From assembly GCF_002368195.1 (NCBI RefSeq), contig NZ_AP018178.1, positions 1,682,238 through 1,746,237 of the forward strand: a DNA stretch of 64,000 nucleotides, read 5' to 3'. The DNA is from Calothrix sp. NIES-2100. GTDB lineage: Bacteria; Cyanobacteriota; Cyanobacteriia; Cyanobacteriales; Nostocaceae. The notes under the pieces were generated by a model that worked only from the letters and a program-made list of their open reading frames with translations, made no database searches and was not told where the DNA came from. A program made the translations under genes and the position numbers. Shown here piece by piece: positions 7,566 through 16,027 of this stretch. The first letter of the stretch is position 1. Each line of letters begins with the position of its first letter.

Positions 7566-9749
7566 ATGTTATCGAAAGTTAAAGAAATTGGACGAACAAT
7601 TCAGTCTATTTTAAAAAATCCGGAGGAGTTAGTTAAGCAAGCTGAACAACAAGCTCAAGAAGGTGAATACCAAGATGCTCTGGATTTACTGGATCAGGCT
7701 CTCGTTCTCAAGCCCAAAAATTCTAATTATTGGTATTGTAAAGGAAAAATACTGGCTTATAATCTCAAAGATTCACGACAAGCTCTCGAAGCTTTTGATA
7801 ATGCACTGAAGTTTTGTAGTTACGAAAACTTTCGCAAACAAGTTTTGAATGGACGCGGCAATGTTCTAAAAGATTTACGACGTAATGAAGATGCTGTCGC
7901 TGATTATCACAAAGCGCTAAAGATAGATCCCAGTTATTGGCAGGCTCGTAAGGGTTTGGGATGGCTACTATTTAGTCGATTTCATGAATACTCGACTGTT
8001 TTAGCAATACTGGATGAAGGGTTGCCACTATCTCAAGCTCAACTCAAGGATTTACGTTTGGGAGTACGTCAATATCATCAACAGGGTTGCGGACAACTCC
8101 ATCGTGCTAAAGGAAAAATTCACTACAAGCATGGGTTGCAGCAGCCAGATCCCTACTCGTATTGGAAGGAGGCTAAGAAAAGTTATGAAGAAGCTCTACG
8201 GTTTTTAACTGCTCAGATTTTTCCGAAAGAATATCTAGAGGTAATTGAGGATCTAATTCAAGTTTGTTTAGCGTTGGGAGAAATCAAGGAAGCAGAACAT
8301 TTGCAAAGAGAAGGCCTAGATTTGTTGAACCGTTTGTTAGCGCAGGCTAAAAGCTTTCGGCAAAAAAGAATTCTGACTCTTCAATTTACAGGTTTCAATC
8401 AATTAACTGTAGATATTTGGGCTAGGAAGGGGAAAATTTTAGAAGCTTGGCAAACAGCAGAACAAGGAAAAAATATTTGTTTGAAATGGCTGTTATGGGA
8501 GCAAGATTTATCAATCCCTAGCTATGAACAAACTCAGGAGCTTCTCGATACTACAACAGCAATAATTTATTGGCATCTCAGCCCTGCTTCGCTTACCACT
8601 TTTGTACTAAAATCCAATACCATAATTCCTGTTCTGATTAATCCAAGCCCATCTATCAACCACAGCAAAATACCAGAATCTCTAAAACGCCTACTAGAAT
8701 TTGAAACATGGGTCAGCGACTGGGATAAATTATATGCAAGCTACCGAGACAAGGCAAAAGAAAATATTGGAGACAAGCAGAAATCTCCTTGGTTAATCAG
8801 TATGCAAACTAGTCTCGAAGAATTCAAACGCATTTTAGATATTCCTGCGATTGAAGCTGAACTCACAGGTATCAACAATCTAATTTTGATTCCCCACCGA
8901 GATTTACACCGTTTTCCCCTCCATGCTCTGTTTAATGAGCGTTTCACCACTATCTATCTGCCTAGTGTTCAGGTTGGACTGAATATGCAAAATCAAGATT
9001 CGATGGAGGAATGGCATAAAAGACCGCTACTAAATGTGGATGATCCTGCAATTGACGGGATTGATCCAATGCCTTATGCTCAACTAGAATCCGCAATAGT
9101 TCGGCAACAATTTACCAACTCTACTGCTATTGTTCAAGAAGAAGCCACCAAAGCTAATGTCATTGCGGAGTTAGATAATAATTATCGTGTATTTCATTTC
9201 ACAGGTCACGGAGAGTATAACAGCGATCAGCCCGAAAACTCCCGACTTGGCTTGGCTAGTAACGATTACATAAGTGCAAAAGAAATTAGCCATCTCAATC
9301 TTGAAACCTATGATTTAGTTACGATTGCTGCCTGTGAAACTGCTTTGACTGGAAACCAAAGTATTACGACTGAATATGTTGGGCTAGTTAGTGCTTTTCT
9401 GCGGGCTAAAGTTAGTTACGTCTTTAGCTCTTTATGGACAGTTGACGAAATTTCCAATGCCTGGATTATAATTCGCTTCTATCAATTTCTTCAAGAAGGC
9501 ATGACTCCAGCAAGGGCATTGAACCAAGCACAACAATGGCTTCGTACTGTTACAAATGCTGATCTAGCAACTTGGCTCTGCACTCTTAGTAATATAGAAG
9601 GGCTAGATCCATTGATTAAACAAGATTTAGAACAGCAAGCATATAGACTTCAAGAAGACTCTAATAGTACAATTAAACTAGTCCAGTCTCCATATGTTAA
9701 TCCCTACTACTGGGCAGCTTTTACCCTCACTGGAAGAGGTTTTGTATGA
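7566..9749 (+). CDS. TPR-CHAT domain protein (caspase-like protease)
   Basis: 727 residues. The N-terminal third holds TPR repeats (about residues 22-140, e.g. GEYQDALDLLDQALVLKP and NEDAVADYHKALKIDP). The C-terminal third is a CHAT (caspase HetF associated with TPR) peptidase with both catalytic residues: His548 in FTGHGEYN and Cys590 in IAACETAL, ending with YWAAFTLTGRG. CHAT enzymes are clan CD cysteine proteases; known ones act in heterocyst differentiation (HetF) or, in other bacteria, as partners of defence systems. The next gene overlaps it (ATGA at 9746) and encodes a membrane protein, so the protease probably belongs to a three-gene operon. The substrate is unknown. Confidence 0.88.
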   Translation: MLSKVKEIGRTIQSILKNPEELVKQAEQQAQEGEYQDALDLLDQALVLKPKNSNYWYCKGKILAYNLKDSRQALEAFDNALKFCSYENFRKQVLNGRGNVLKDLRRNEDAVADYHKALKIDPSYWQARKGLGWLLFSRFHEYSTVLAILDEGLPLSQAQLKDLRLGVRQYHQQGCGQLHRAKGKIHYKHGLQQPDPYSYWKEAKKSYEEALRFLTAQIFPKEYLEVIEDLIQVCLALGEIKEAEHLQREGLDLLNRLLAQAKSFRQKRILTLQFTGFNQLTVDIWARKGKILEAWQTAEQGKNICLKWLLWEQDLSIPSYEQTQELLDTTTAIIYWHLSPASLTTFVLKSNTIIPVLINPSPSINHSKIPESLKRLLEFETWVSDWDKLYASYRDKAKENIGDKQKSPWLISMQTSLEEFKRILDIPAIEAELTGINNLILIPHRDLHRFPLHALFNERFTTIYLPSVQVGLNMQNQDSMEEWHKRPLLNVDDPAIDGIDPMPYAQLESAIVRQQFTNSTAIVQEEATKANVIAELDNNYRVFHFTGHGEYNSDQPENSRLGLASNDYISAKEISHLNLETYDLVTIAACETALTGNQSITTEYVGLVSAFLRAKVSYVFSSLWTVDEISNAWIIIRFYQFLQEGMTPARALNQAQQWLRTVTNADLATWLCTLSNIEGLDPLIKQDLEQQAYRLQEDSNSTIKLVQSPYVNPYYWAAFTLTGRGFV

Positions 9750-10297
9750 ATCCCTTTGAAGCTAGAACACTTGAGGCTTTTCTAAGGGCTGTTTCTCAAA
9801 TGGAGGAACCGCTGTCGCAGGACTTACAACGGGAAATTCGTAGAGTAGGCCGTGCTTTAGAAAACCATGAGCTTGATGTTATAAAAGAGATACCGAGCTT
9901 AATGAGACAAGATGATGTTCTCAATGAGCAATATCAACTTGCCTATAGAACCTTGCAACAGCAGTACCAAGCTCAGGAACGAACAAAGAGTTTAGCAATT
10001 GCAGTAAATGGGTCACAATCCCTTGATATTGAAACTCAGATTGCTCAGATTTTGAACGCAGATGATATCCCTGAAGCAGCAAAAAAGTTTGTCTCTCGCT
10101 TGGATTCTCAACTATCTGATAGTTTTAAGCAAGCTGATTTTTGGCAACGGGGAGATCATGTGATTGCGCTAGCAACAGGAGGTGCTTTTCTGGGAGTTTT
10201 ATTAGCTCAAATTCCTGGTGCTATTATTGGTGGACTGCTTGCCGCTGTCTATGCATGGTTTACGGCCCCACAGACTAGATCGGATAGGAATGCTTAG
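9746..10297 (+). CDS. Hypothetical protein with C-terminal membrane hairpin, CHAT operon
   Basis: 183 residues, start overlapping the CHAT stop by 4 bp. The first ~140 residues are polar and helical (SQMEEPLSQDLQREIRRVG, QLAYRTLQQQYQAQERTKS). Residues ~143-172 are a Gly/Ala-rich hydrophobic stretch (VIALATGGAFLGVLLAQI then GGLLAAVYAWF) able to cross a membrane once or as a tight hairpin. No family recognised. Its translational coupling to the TPR-CHAT gene suggests it is a partner or substrate: a caspase-cleavable membrane-anchored helical protein would be an obvious idea, but this is inference. The following gene starts 1 bp after its stop. Confidence 0.65.
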   Translation: MNPFEARTLEAFLRAVSQMEEPLSQDLQREIRRVGRALENHELDVIKEIPSLMRQDDVLNEQYQLAYRTLQQQYQAQERTKSLAIAVNGSQSLDIETQIAQILNADDIPEAAKKFVSRLDSQLSDSFKQADFWQRGDHVIALATGGAFLGVLLAQIPGAIIGGLLAAVYAWFTAPQTRSDRNA

Positions 10298-10600
10298 ATG
10301 ACTCAGAAGTATATATACGGAGCTTGGTTTATCCTGACTTGTCTCGCTACGCTGGTTATCTTAGCCATCCGTTTTCGTCGAATTTCCAAATTGACACTTA
10401 AACTTGATGAGTTTATTGACTTAGCGCTTTCTGTGCTTGGAGGGGTCTCTGGTATGTATCTAATATTTCAAACTTGGTCAAATTTTGACCAGCTTCAAAA
10501 GATAGTTAGCAATGAAGGTTTGGTCGCAATGACACTCGGTGGAATAGCCTCCATTTGGTTTTGTGCTGGTAAAATCAGGGAATTATGTGTAAAACCTTGA
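10298..10600 (+). CDS. Small three-helix membrane protein, CHAT operon
   Basis: 100 residues, starting directly after the previous stop (TAGATG). Hydrophobic segments lie at residues ~5-25 (YGAWFILTCLATLVILAI), ~42-60 (LALSVLGGVSGMYLIF) and ~76-92 (GLVAMTLGGIASIWFCAG). Arg-rich residues after the first segment (RFRRISK) suggest a cytoplasmic loop. It is not recognised as a family member. Together with the 183-residue protein it makes a membrane module attached to the TPR-CHAT protease; pore or sensor roles are possible but unproven. Confidence 0.6.
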   Translation: MTQKYIYGAWFILTCLATLVILAIRFRRISKLTLKLDEFIDLALSVLGGVSGMYLIFQTWSNFDQLQKIVSNEGLVAMTLGGIASIWFCAGKIRELCVKP

Positions 10601-10780
10601 ACTATTTTGGCTAAGTGGCAGATCACCAAAGAACCAAAACTTTAGCGCGATCGCTCCATATCCTGCGCTAGCCAAAAGTCTGTATCAGAAAATACAATTC
10701 TTAAAATAAATGCTCGTTTGAGGAAAAGCAGGTGAGCTACTTGTAGTAATTCTCCAGTAGTATCACTAATACCTCAAACC

Positions 10781-12931
10781 ATGATATCTACCCTTCAAAT
10801 CTCCCCCGAACTTTGCCAGACAGTTCTCTACGAGAGAATTAATGATGCTAGCTTTGATGTGCAGCGATTAATGGAAGCCCAGCAGTATAGCCAAGCGCTG
10901 AAATTATTCCATGAAATTCTCCACAATGCTGCACTCCTGAGTAACCCTGAACAACGGGATTATGTAATTTTTTATCTGATTCAAAATGAACTGTCTGTTT
11001 TTCAACCCTTGACTCAACTCCCGCGCCAGGAGCAAGATAAGTGGATTGAGTGGCTCAAGCAGGTGCAGCAGTTTGCGCTGAATTTGGGCAAAAATTCTAG
11101 TTTAGCGATCGCAAAAAATCTTGAACAAGTTGCAAAAGGTTATCAAACTCTGGGATTAACCGATCAAGCAGCGATCGCACTTAAACAAGCTACTCAAGCA
11201 GCATCTCAGATTCCCGAAGCGATTAATCGCGCTAATGAATGTATTCAACTCGCCAGAATTTGGCTGCAATTCTCCAACCAAGCCCAAGCTAAACAAGCAT
11301 TAATCCAAGCATTGTCAGCGGTGGCGAAAATTCCCACTGACGATCCCTACGCCCAATGGAATTATTTGTTTGATATTGCATCACTATACATTAATGTGGG
11401 TGAACAACAACGCGCCTTAAAATTAACTGAACATATTGATAATGAATATTACCCTAATGCAATTCGTCAAGAAGTGGTGCGTGATGCGGTAAAAAGAGGA
11501 GATTTGCACTTAGCTCAAGCTGTCACACATAAAATTCATGGAGCTGAATACCAAGCTAATGCTTTAGTACAAATGGCGGTTTATTGGGCTATTCATCATC
11601 ACATTCGCCGGGGAAATCGCCTGTTTGCCCAAGCTTTGAAACGAGTGGCGAAAGATGAGCGGAAAGAAGCTGTACAATCAACACTGATTCAAACTTACAG
11701 CACATCCGGTCAACTCACCATTGCTCTCAATGCAGCTCAACGACTCACCCAGGATGAACCCAAAGCCTTAGCATTAGGTGCAATTGCAGTTGCTTACGCC
11801 AAAGCCAAGCAATTCCCGCAAATGCAACAAGTTCTTGCCCAACTTACAAGTTTAATTCAATCGGAAACTGCGGTAAACTCTGTTGGTTACGTCAACAATA
11901 TACTGCAAGCTGCTGTGAATGCCGAACAGTATAATTTGGCGATGACAATTTTAAATGCGGTGCAAAATAACGCCGACTTTCTCACCAAATCCGGTTGGTA
12001 TCGGCAAATTGTGCAAGCACCATTGCGATCGCAACATATCGATCAAGCACTGGAACTAGCAAAACAGATTCCCAATAATTTTTGGCCGGAGGAACGCAAT
12101 CTTAGCTTACAAGAAATTGCGATCGCCTATGGCATTACTAAACAATGCGGTAAAGTAATTGCAGTTGTCACACAAATTGAAAATACTAACTTTAGCCCTT
12201 ATCAAGTATTAACACTGACAGAACTGGCAGCAATTACATCTACACCAGAAGAATTTACTTCTTTAATTCAACTTGCAATTACACAAACACAAGCCTTAAA
12301 ACCAATTGAGCAGAAAGCCTTAGCACTGGCGGCGATCGCTCAAGCTTATCTGCGTTTCGGGGATAAAGAACGCACACAATATTTCCTCCAGCAAGCTATC
12401 CAAACAGCGCAGCAGGTAGAAGATGAGGAAAGTCGCGGGCGTTTACTCAAGCAAATCGCCGATTATTTAATTCAACAGCGACAATATACTGTGGCTTTAA
12501 CCATTGCCCAGGCTAATCCTGTTTCTTACTTACAGCAATCAAGCTACGATGATATCTTCCAACAAGCAGTTTCATCATCCGCCTTTGATGTCGCCTTGCA
12601 ATTGGTAGAACTGGAAACCCTACCGGATAGACAAGCACCGAAATTAATTGCGATCGCTAAAACTTATACTCAACTCCAACGTTATCAAGATGCAATTGAA
12701 TTACTCGATCGCGCCTTTGCGGTAGCTCAACAAATAGCCGATCCCGAAAGCCGCATTATTCAAGTCAGTGAGTATACCGAAGTTCCCGATGAAAGCGATC
12801 GCGCTCACCAATATACCCGCTTAGTGAAGTTATATGTCGCTTTAGGACAACAAGATAAAGCCCAAAAAGTAGTGGAAAAAATTCTCTCAACATCTCTGCG
12901 TGATTACCTGCTAGCTTGGATTCATTCATGA
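10781..12931 (+). CDS. Large TPR-like repeat protein
   Basis: 716 residues made almost entirely of helical hairpin repeats in the TPR style: repeated blocks such as GLTDQAAIALKQATQAAS, NQAQAKQALIQALSAVAKI, KQFPQMQQVLAQL and LQRYQDAIELLDRAFAVAQQ. No signal peptide, membrane segment or catalytic motif is seen. Such proteins usually act as cytoplasmic scaffolds. Codon and HIP1 use resemble the housekeeping genes rather than the AT-richer CHAT operon upstream, from which it is separated by 180 bp, so it is probably its own unit. A strong palindromic terminator follows. Confidence 0.75.
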   Translation: MISTLQISPELCQTVLYERINDASFDVQRLMEAQQYSQALKLFHEILHNAALLSNPEQRDYVIFYLIQNELSVFQPLTQLPRQEQDKWIEWLKQVQQFALNLGKNSSLAIAKNLEQVAKGYQTLGLTDQAAIALKQATQAASQIPEAINRANECIQLARIWLQFSNQAQAKQALIQALSAVAKIPTDDPYAQWNYLFDIASLYINVGEQQRALKLTEHIDNEYYPNAIRQEVVRDAVKRGDLHLAQAVTHKIHGAEYQANALVQMAVYWAIHHHIRRGNRLFAQALKRVAKDERKEAVQSTLIQTYSTSGQLTIALNAAQRLTQDEPKALALGAIAVAYAKAKQFPQMQQVLAQLTSLIQSETAVNSVGYVNNILQAAVNAEQYNLAMTILNAVQNNADFLTKSGWYRQIVQAPLRSQHIDQALELAKQIPNNFWPEERNLSLQEIAIAYGITKQCGKVIAVVTQIENTNFSPYQVLTLTELAAITSTPEEFTSLIQLAITQTQALKPIEQKALALAAIAQAYLRFGDKERTQYFLQQAIQTAQQVEDEESRGRLLKQIADYLIQQRQYTVALTIAQANPVSYLQQSSYDDIFQQAVSSSAFDVALQLVELETLPDRQAPKLIAIAKTYTQLQRYQDAIELLDRAFAVAQQIADPESRIIQVSEYTEVPDESDRAHQYTRLVKLYVALGQQDKAQKVVEKILSTSLRDYLLAWIHS

Positions 12932-12980
12932 AATATTGCGTATGGTGATTGAAATGTGAAAAACATGTTGAAAGTGATTG

Positions 12981-13014
12981 AAAAAGCTCTAGATATTAAT
13001 ATCTAGAGCTTTTT
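12981..13014 (+). terminator. Perfect 34-bp palindromic terminator
   Basis: 17-bp arms with no loop (AAAAAGCTCTAGATATT and its exact complement), ending in a T-run. Works in both orientations; it lies 50 bp after the TPR gene and also downstream of the minus-strand paralogue B. Confidence 0.8.
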
Positions 13015-13023
13015 ATTTGTGTT

Positions 13024-13177
13024 ATGCCAATTTGAAAAAAAATGATACATCTGTAGGGGCGGGGTTTCCCCGCCCTTCGCGACAATCCATATTACCCGCA
13101 TTTTTCACAAACAGTAGGGGCGGGTTCACAGATATGATTCCATAATTCACGACTATCTGGCTTAACCCGCCCCTACG
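13024..13177. repeat. Dispersed repeat with GTAGGGGCGGG palindromes
   Basis: Contains GTAGGGGCGGGGTTTCCCC and then an inverted pair GTAGGGGCGGGTT / AACCCGCCCCTAC. The left edge (GCCAATTTGAAAAAA) matches the ends of the elements at 5752 and 60008. It is noncoding. 13205-13266 holds a second common cyanobacterial repeat fragment (GGGGAGACGCTGCGCGAACG). Confidence 0.6.
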
Positions 13178-13277
13178 ACCTCGGGACAAAGAGAAAGCTT
13201 AGATTGAAAAAGCTCCTTCTCCCAAGGGGAGACGCTGCGCGAACGCCGCTACCGCTACGCGCCTACGCCCAAATTAA

Positions 13278-13652
13278 TTAACTTGTCACCATCACCGATT
13301 TTTTGCGGGAAGGACGCTTGCGGTCTGATTTTTTCTTCAATCCAATCGCTTGCGCTTGATCGCTATCTGAACCATATTGTCCGCGTACAACTTCTTTCAT
13401 GGCTAATATAGCATTGTGAAATTCCCATTCTGCCAATCTCGCAGCATCAGCCGCCGCACGGTATAAAGCTAGTTTCTCAGTTTCCACTTGTTGCTGTGCC
13501 AACATCGCTTGATAAGCTTTCTGGATATTTGCCACAGTAGCATCAGCACGGGATGTGTCATAAGTGGCGATGGTTTGCAAACCGTGCAATGAACTAACAT
13601 CTTGGCTAATGACTTGAGGACGCAAACGATTTGTTGTATTTTGAAGAGGCAT
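13278..13652 (-). CDS. Conserved hypothetical protein, paralogue B (basic C-terminal tail)
   Basis: 124 residues from the ATG at 13652, chosen because it makes the protein exactly collinear with paralogue A (5979-6353); the frame can extend six residues to 13670. About 86% identical to A, with an identical central helix (LYRAAADAARLAEWEFHNA) and basic tail. Most changes are conservative and gather in the first 50 residues, which suggests selection on the helix and tail. As with A, an array of 21-bp repeats lies upstream, here interrupted by a MITE. No known family is recognised. Confidence 0.65.
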   Translation of the reverse strand: MPLQNTTNRLRPQVISQDVSSLHGLQTIATYDTSRADATVANIQKAYQAMLAQQQVETEKLALYRAAADAARLAEWEFHNAILAMKEVVRGQYGSDSDQAQAIGLKKKSDRKRPSRKKSVMVTS

Positions 13653-13764
13653 AGATGCACATGTACTCAACTATATATAATGTGCCCATTTCTCTCAAAA
13701 AATTTACAATAAGATAAAATTTTTCCAGAAAATTAAGATTAGACAGGGTTAGTTAACACTTACA

Positions 13765-14121
13765 AGTCTACGTATTAATATAACACAATACGGTTCACTT
13801 AAGATCCCCCCGCCTGCGGCGACCCCCTTAAAAAGGGGGTAAAAGAGGGTTATTAGCCCCCCTTTTTAAGGGGGGTTGGGGGGATCTTCAGAAGATTAAA
13901 ACGTTAACTGAACCGTATTGTAATATAACAGCCCGACGTATTGGCATAACAGCCCGACGTATTAATATAACAGACCGATGTATTGGCATAACAGACCAAT
14001 GTATTGGCATAACAGACCGATGTATTGGCATAACAGACCGACGTATTGGCATAACAGACCGATGTATTGGCATAACAGCCCGATGTATTGGCATAACAGC
14101 CCGATGTATTAATATTGCAGG
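13765..14121. repeat. Tandem array B: ten 21-bp repeats interrupted by a MITE
   Basis: Right part has units starting at 13934, 13955, 13976, 13997, 14018, 14039, 14060, 14081 and 14102, consensus CGATGTATTGGCATAACAGM plus C. One unit remains left of the MITE (about 13765-13785). The core TGGCATAACAG is identical to array A. Minus-strand frame reading through it is spurious. Confidence 0.93.
13786..13920. mobile_element. 135-bp MITE inside array B with 10-bp target duplication
   Basis: Terminal inverted repeats CAATACGGTTCAcTTAA / TTAACTGAACCGTATTG (17 bp, one mismatch). The flanks carry a perfect 10-bp direct duplication TAATATAACA at 13776-13785 and 13921-13930. The interior is a palindrome of GATCCCCCC ... 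CCCCCTTAAAAAGGGGG ... GGGGGGATC. It is noncoding, so it would have to be moved in trans by a full IS element. Confidence 0.88.
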
Positions 14122-14153
14122 TGGTTGTATTTTGACCTACACCAAAACAATTG

Positions 14154-14302
14154 ATATCATGTCCGGTTGATTACTTACTAAACCGCAAGAACCCCACCCC
14201 GCAAAAGCGACGCTTTGTCTCCCCTCCTCGCTTGCGGGGAGGGGATTAAGGGGTGGGGTGCAATGATTGTGGGAATCATAACTAATTACTCGGACATGAT
14301 AT
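14154..14302. mobile_element. MITE-like element with ATATCATGTCCG ends
   Basis: 149 bp bounded by ATATCATGTCCG and its inverse CGGACATGATAT. The interior has the same GC-rich core as the element at 5489-5706 (CCCCACCCC ... GGGGAGGGGATT ... GGGGTGGGG). No target duplication found. Confidence 0.65.
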
Positions 14303-14429
14303 GACTATCTTGACTCAACGTGCAATTGCACAGACACAAGCTTTTGCACGGGTGGCGATCGCTTTTTTATATCTGCATTCAGCAAAGGAAAAACTCAGAT
14401 CATTTTTCCTCTCGCCAGCCATTTAAATC

Positions 14430-14632
14430 GTGTAATACCAATTTAATGTGAAGTTGCACATATCTAGATCCCCCTAAATCCCCCTTAAAAAGGGGGACTT
14501 TGAGAGATTTTTTCCGGTTCCCCCCTTATTAAGGGGAGCCAGCGTCGTGGGCGGGTTTCCCGACTTGAGACGACTGGCGTGGGCTAGGGGGGATCGAATT
14601 CTATGCAGCTTCATAAAAAATTGGTGTAACAC
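14430..14632. mobile_element. MITE-like element with GTGTAATACCAATTT ends
   Basis: Inverted ends GTGTAATACCAATTT...GAAGTTGCA and TGCAGCTTC...AATTGGTGTAACAC. The interior contains CCCCCTTAAAAAGGGGG and a copy of the GGAGCCAG...ACTGGCGT repeat (14535-14580). 14633-14921 is AT-rich and holds no gene I can see; it is likely the promoter region of the MoxR gene. Confidence 0.6.
14535..14580 (+). repeat. Dispersed GGAGCCAG...ACTGGCGT repeat, copy 1
   Basis: 46-bp element with inverted ends (GCCAG / CTGGC) around GCGGGTTTCCCG. Other copies lie at 34317-34362, 35047-35092 (inverted) and 43141-43186. Confidence 0.75.
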
Positions 14633-14921
14633 ATAAAAGATGTCTGATGTGAAACGAATGATTCAATAAACGGGAATTTTGTAGTATATTTGTAATATAA
14701 AATCTCAAACTTGTTGAGCAAATGAAGCGTTCAAGAAGCAATAGCTGCAAATTTTAGCATACCTAATTTATGTGTTAGAAAAGTGGGCACGCGATCGCAT
14801 TCCAATTTTTCGTGTTCCTGTTATTTTTAACCATTTTTTGGCTATCTCCAGTTTTGTCGGGTGTATTAGCTCATTGTCACGCAATAAAAAACAACAAATT
14901 ATCTAAAAAATTATCACAACC

Positions 14922-15923
14922 ATGACACCAGCAGACCTCAAAGCTTACCTCGATAACCTGTTGAGCAAAAACTTATCTCTCAGTACAATGATTTGGGGCG
15001 CGCCGGGAATTGGTAAATCTAGCATCGTGGCTCAAATTGCGCGCAAACATCAAATCGATTTTGTCGATGTGCGCCTGTCTCAACTTGCGCCTACCGATTT
15101 ACGGGGTTTACCTGTAGCTGAAAACGGTATATCTAAATGGTATCCACCGGAATTTTTACCTTGTGAAGGTAAGGGTATTTTATTTCTCGATGAACTGAAT
15201 ATGGCTCCCCCAGCCATGCAAGGTGTAGCCCAACAGTTAATTCTTGACCGTCGTGTTGGCTCATACGTAGTTCCTGAAAATTGGTTTGTCTGGGCTGCGG
15301 GAAACCGTAAAGAAGACCGTGCAGCAGTATTTGATATGCCTTCACCCCTAGCCAACCGCTTTTTACACCTGCAAGTAGAAGCAGATTTTGATAGTTTCAA
15401 AGCATACGCACTATCTACGGGAGTTCACGAGCAAATTATTGCTTTTCTTTCCTTCCGTCCCAGCTTATTGCACAAACTCGACCCCCAGCAGCCATCATGG
15501 CCATCGCCGCGTTCTTGGGTGATGGCGAGTCAATTACATGCAGCTGAATTAGATATTACCCCCGCTGTCGGGGTAGGAACGACTGCTGAGTTCAATGCTT
15601 TTATCAGACTTTATCAAAACTTGCCCGATTTAACAGATATTTTCTCAGGTAAAGGCGATCGCATTAAATTTCCCACCGAACCATCAGTTCGTTATGCCAC
15701 AACCATAGGTTTAGCCATCCGCGCCGAATCAGCGAATCAAGCACACAACGCCTTCACCTGGATTTCCCAAGCAGCCGCAATGGAATGGGTGCAGTTATTT
15801 GCAACCGATTTATTCCGCAGTATGCGCAGTAAAAAGAAAATCGGAGCATTAGCGCAGTTAGTGCAAAAAGACCCCAAACTCCAGAAGTTTATGCAGGACT
15901 TTCAAGAATTGATGGGGGGATGA
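14922..15923 (+). CDS. MoxR-type AAA+ ATPase
   Basis: 333 residues. Walker A GAPGIGKSS at residues 26-34, Walker B ILFLDELN at about 86-93, then sensor-type AGNRKEDRA and the arginine-containing MPSPLANRF near residue 143. This is the MoxR/AAA_5 arrangement. Such ATPases are cytoplasmic chaperones that typically insert metals or remodel partners together with a VWA protein. The gene 104 bp downstream encodes exactly such a VWA partner, supporting the pair. The intergenic DNA between them is made of heptamer repeats. Target complex unknown. Confidence 0.88.
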   Translation: MTPADLKAYLDNLLSKNLSLSTMIWGAPGIGKSSIVAQIARKHQIDFVDVRLSQLAPTDLRGLPVAENGISKWYPPEFLPCEGKGILFLDELNMAPPAMQGVAQQLILDRRVGSYVVPENWFVWAAGNRKEDRAAVFDMPSPLANRFLHLQVEADFDSFKAYALSTGVHEQIIAFLSFRPSLLHKLDPQQPSWPSPRSWVMASQLHAAELDITPAVGVGTTAEFNAFIRLYQNLPDLTDIFSGKGDRIKFPTEPSVRYATTIGLAIRAESANQAHNAFTWISQAAAMEWVQLFATDLFRSMRSKKKIGALAQLVQKDPKLQKFMQDFQELMGG

Positions 15924-16027
15924 GGGGGGCAGGGGAGCAGGGGGGACAAGGAGGACAAGGAGGATAAGGGGGACAAGGGGGACAAATGACAAATGACAAA
16001 TGACTAATGACTAATGACTAATGACAA
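15924..16027. repeat. Heptamer/nonamer repeat tract between moxR and VWA genes
   Basis: GGACAAGG units followed by AATGACA/AATGACT units. The tract runs up to and includes the start codon of the next gene. Confidence 0.85.

Noticed and set aside
13888..14094. Minus-strand open frame encoding MPIHRSV heptads
   Set aside because: Same reason: reading frame through array B and the MITE end.
14190..14260. CRISPR-repeat-like CCCCGC...GCGGGG motif
   Set aside because: Part of the GC-rich MITE core shared with 5580-5649; no tag sequence or spacer spacing.
15077..15400. Long antisense frames within the MoxR gene
   Set aside because: Shadows of a well-supported coding region.
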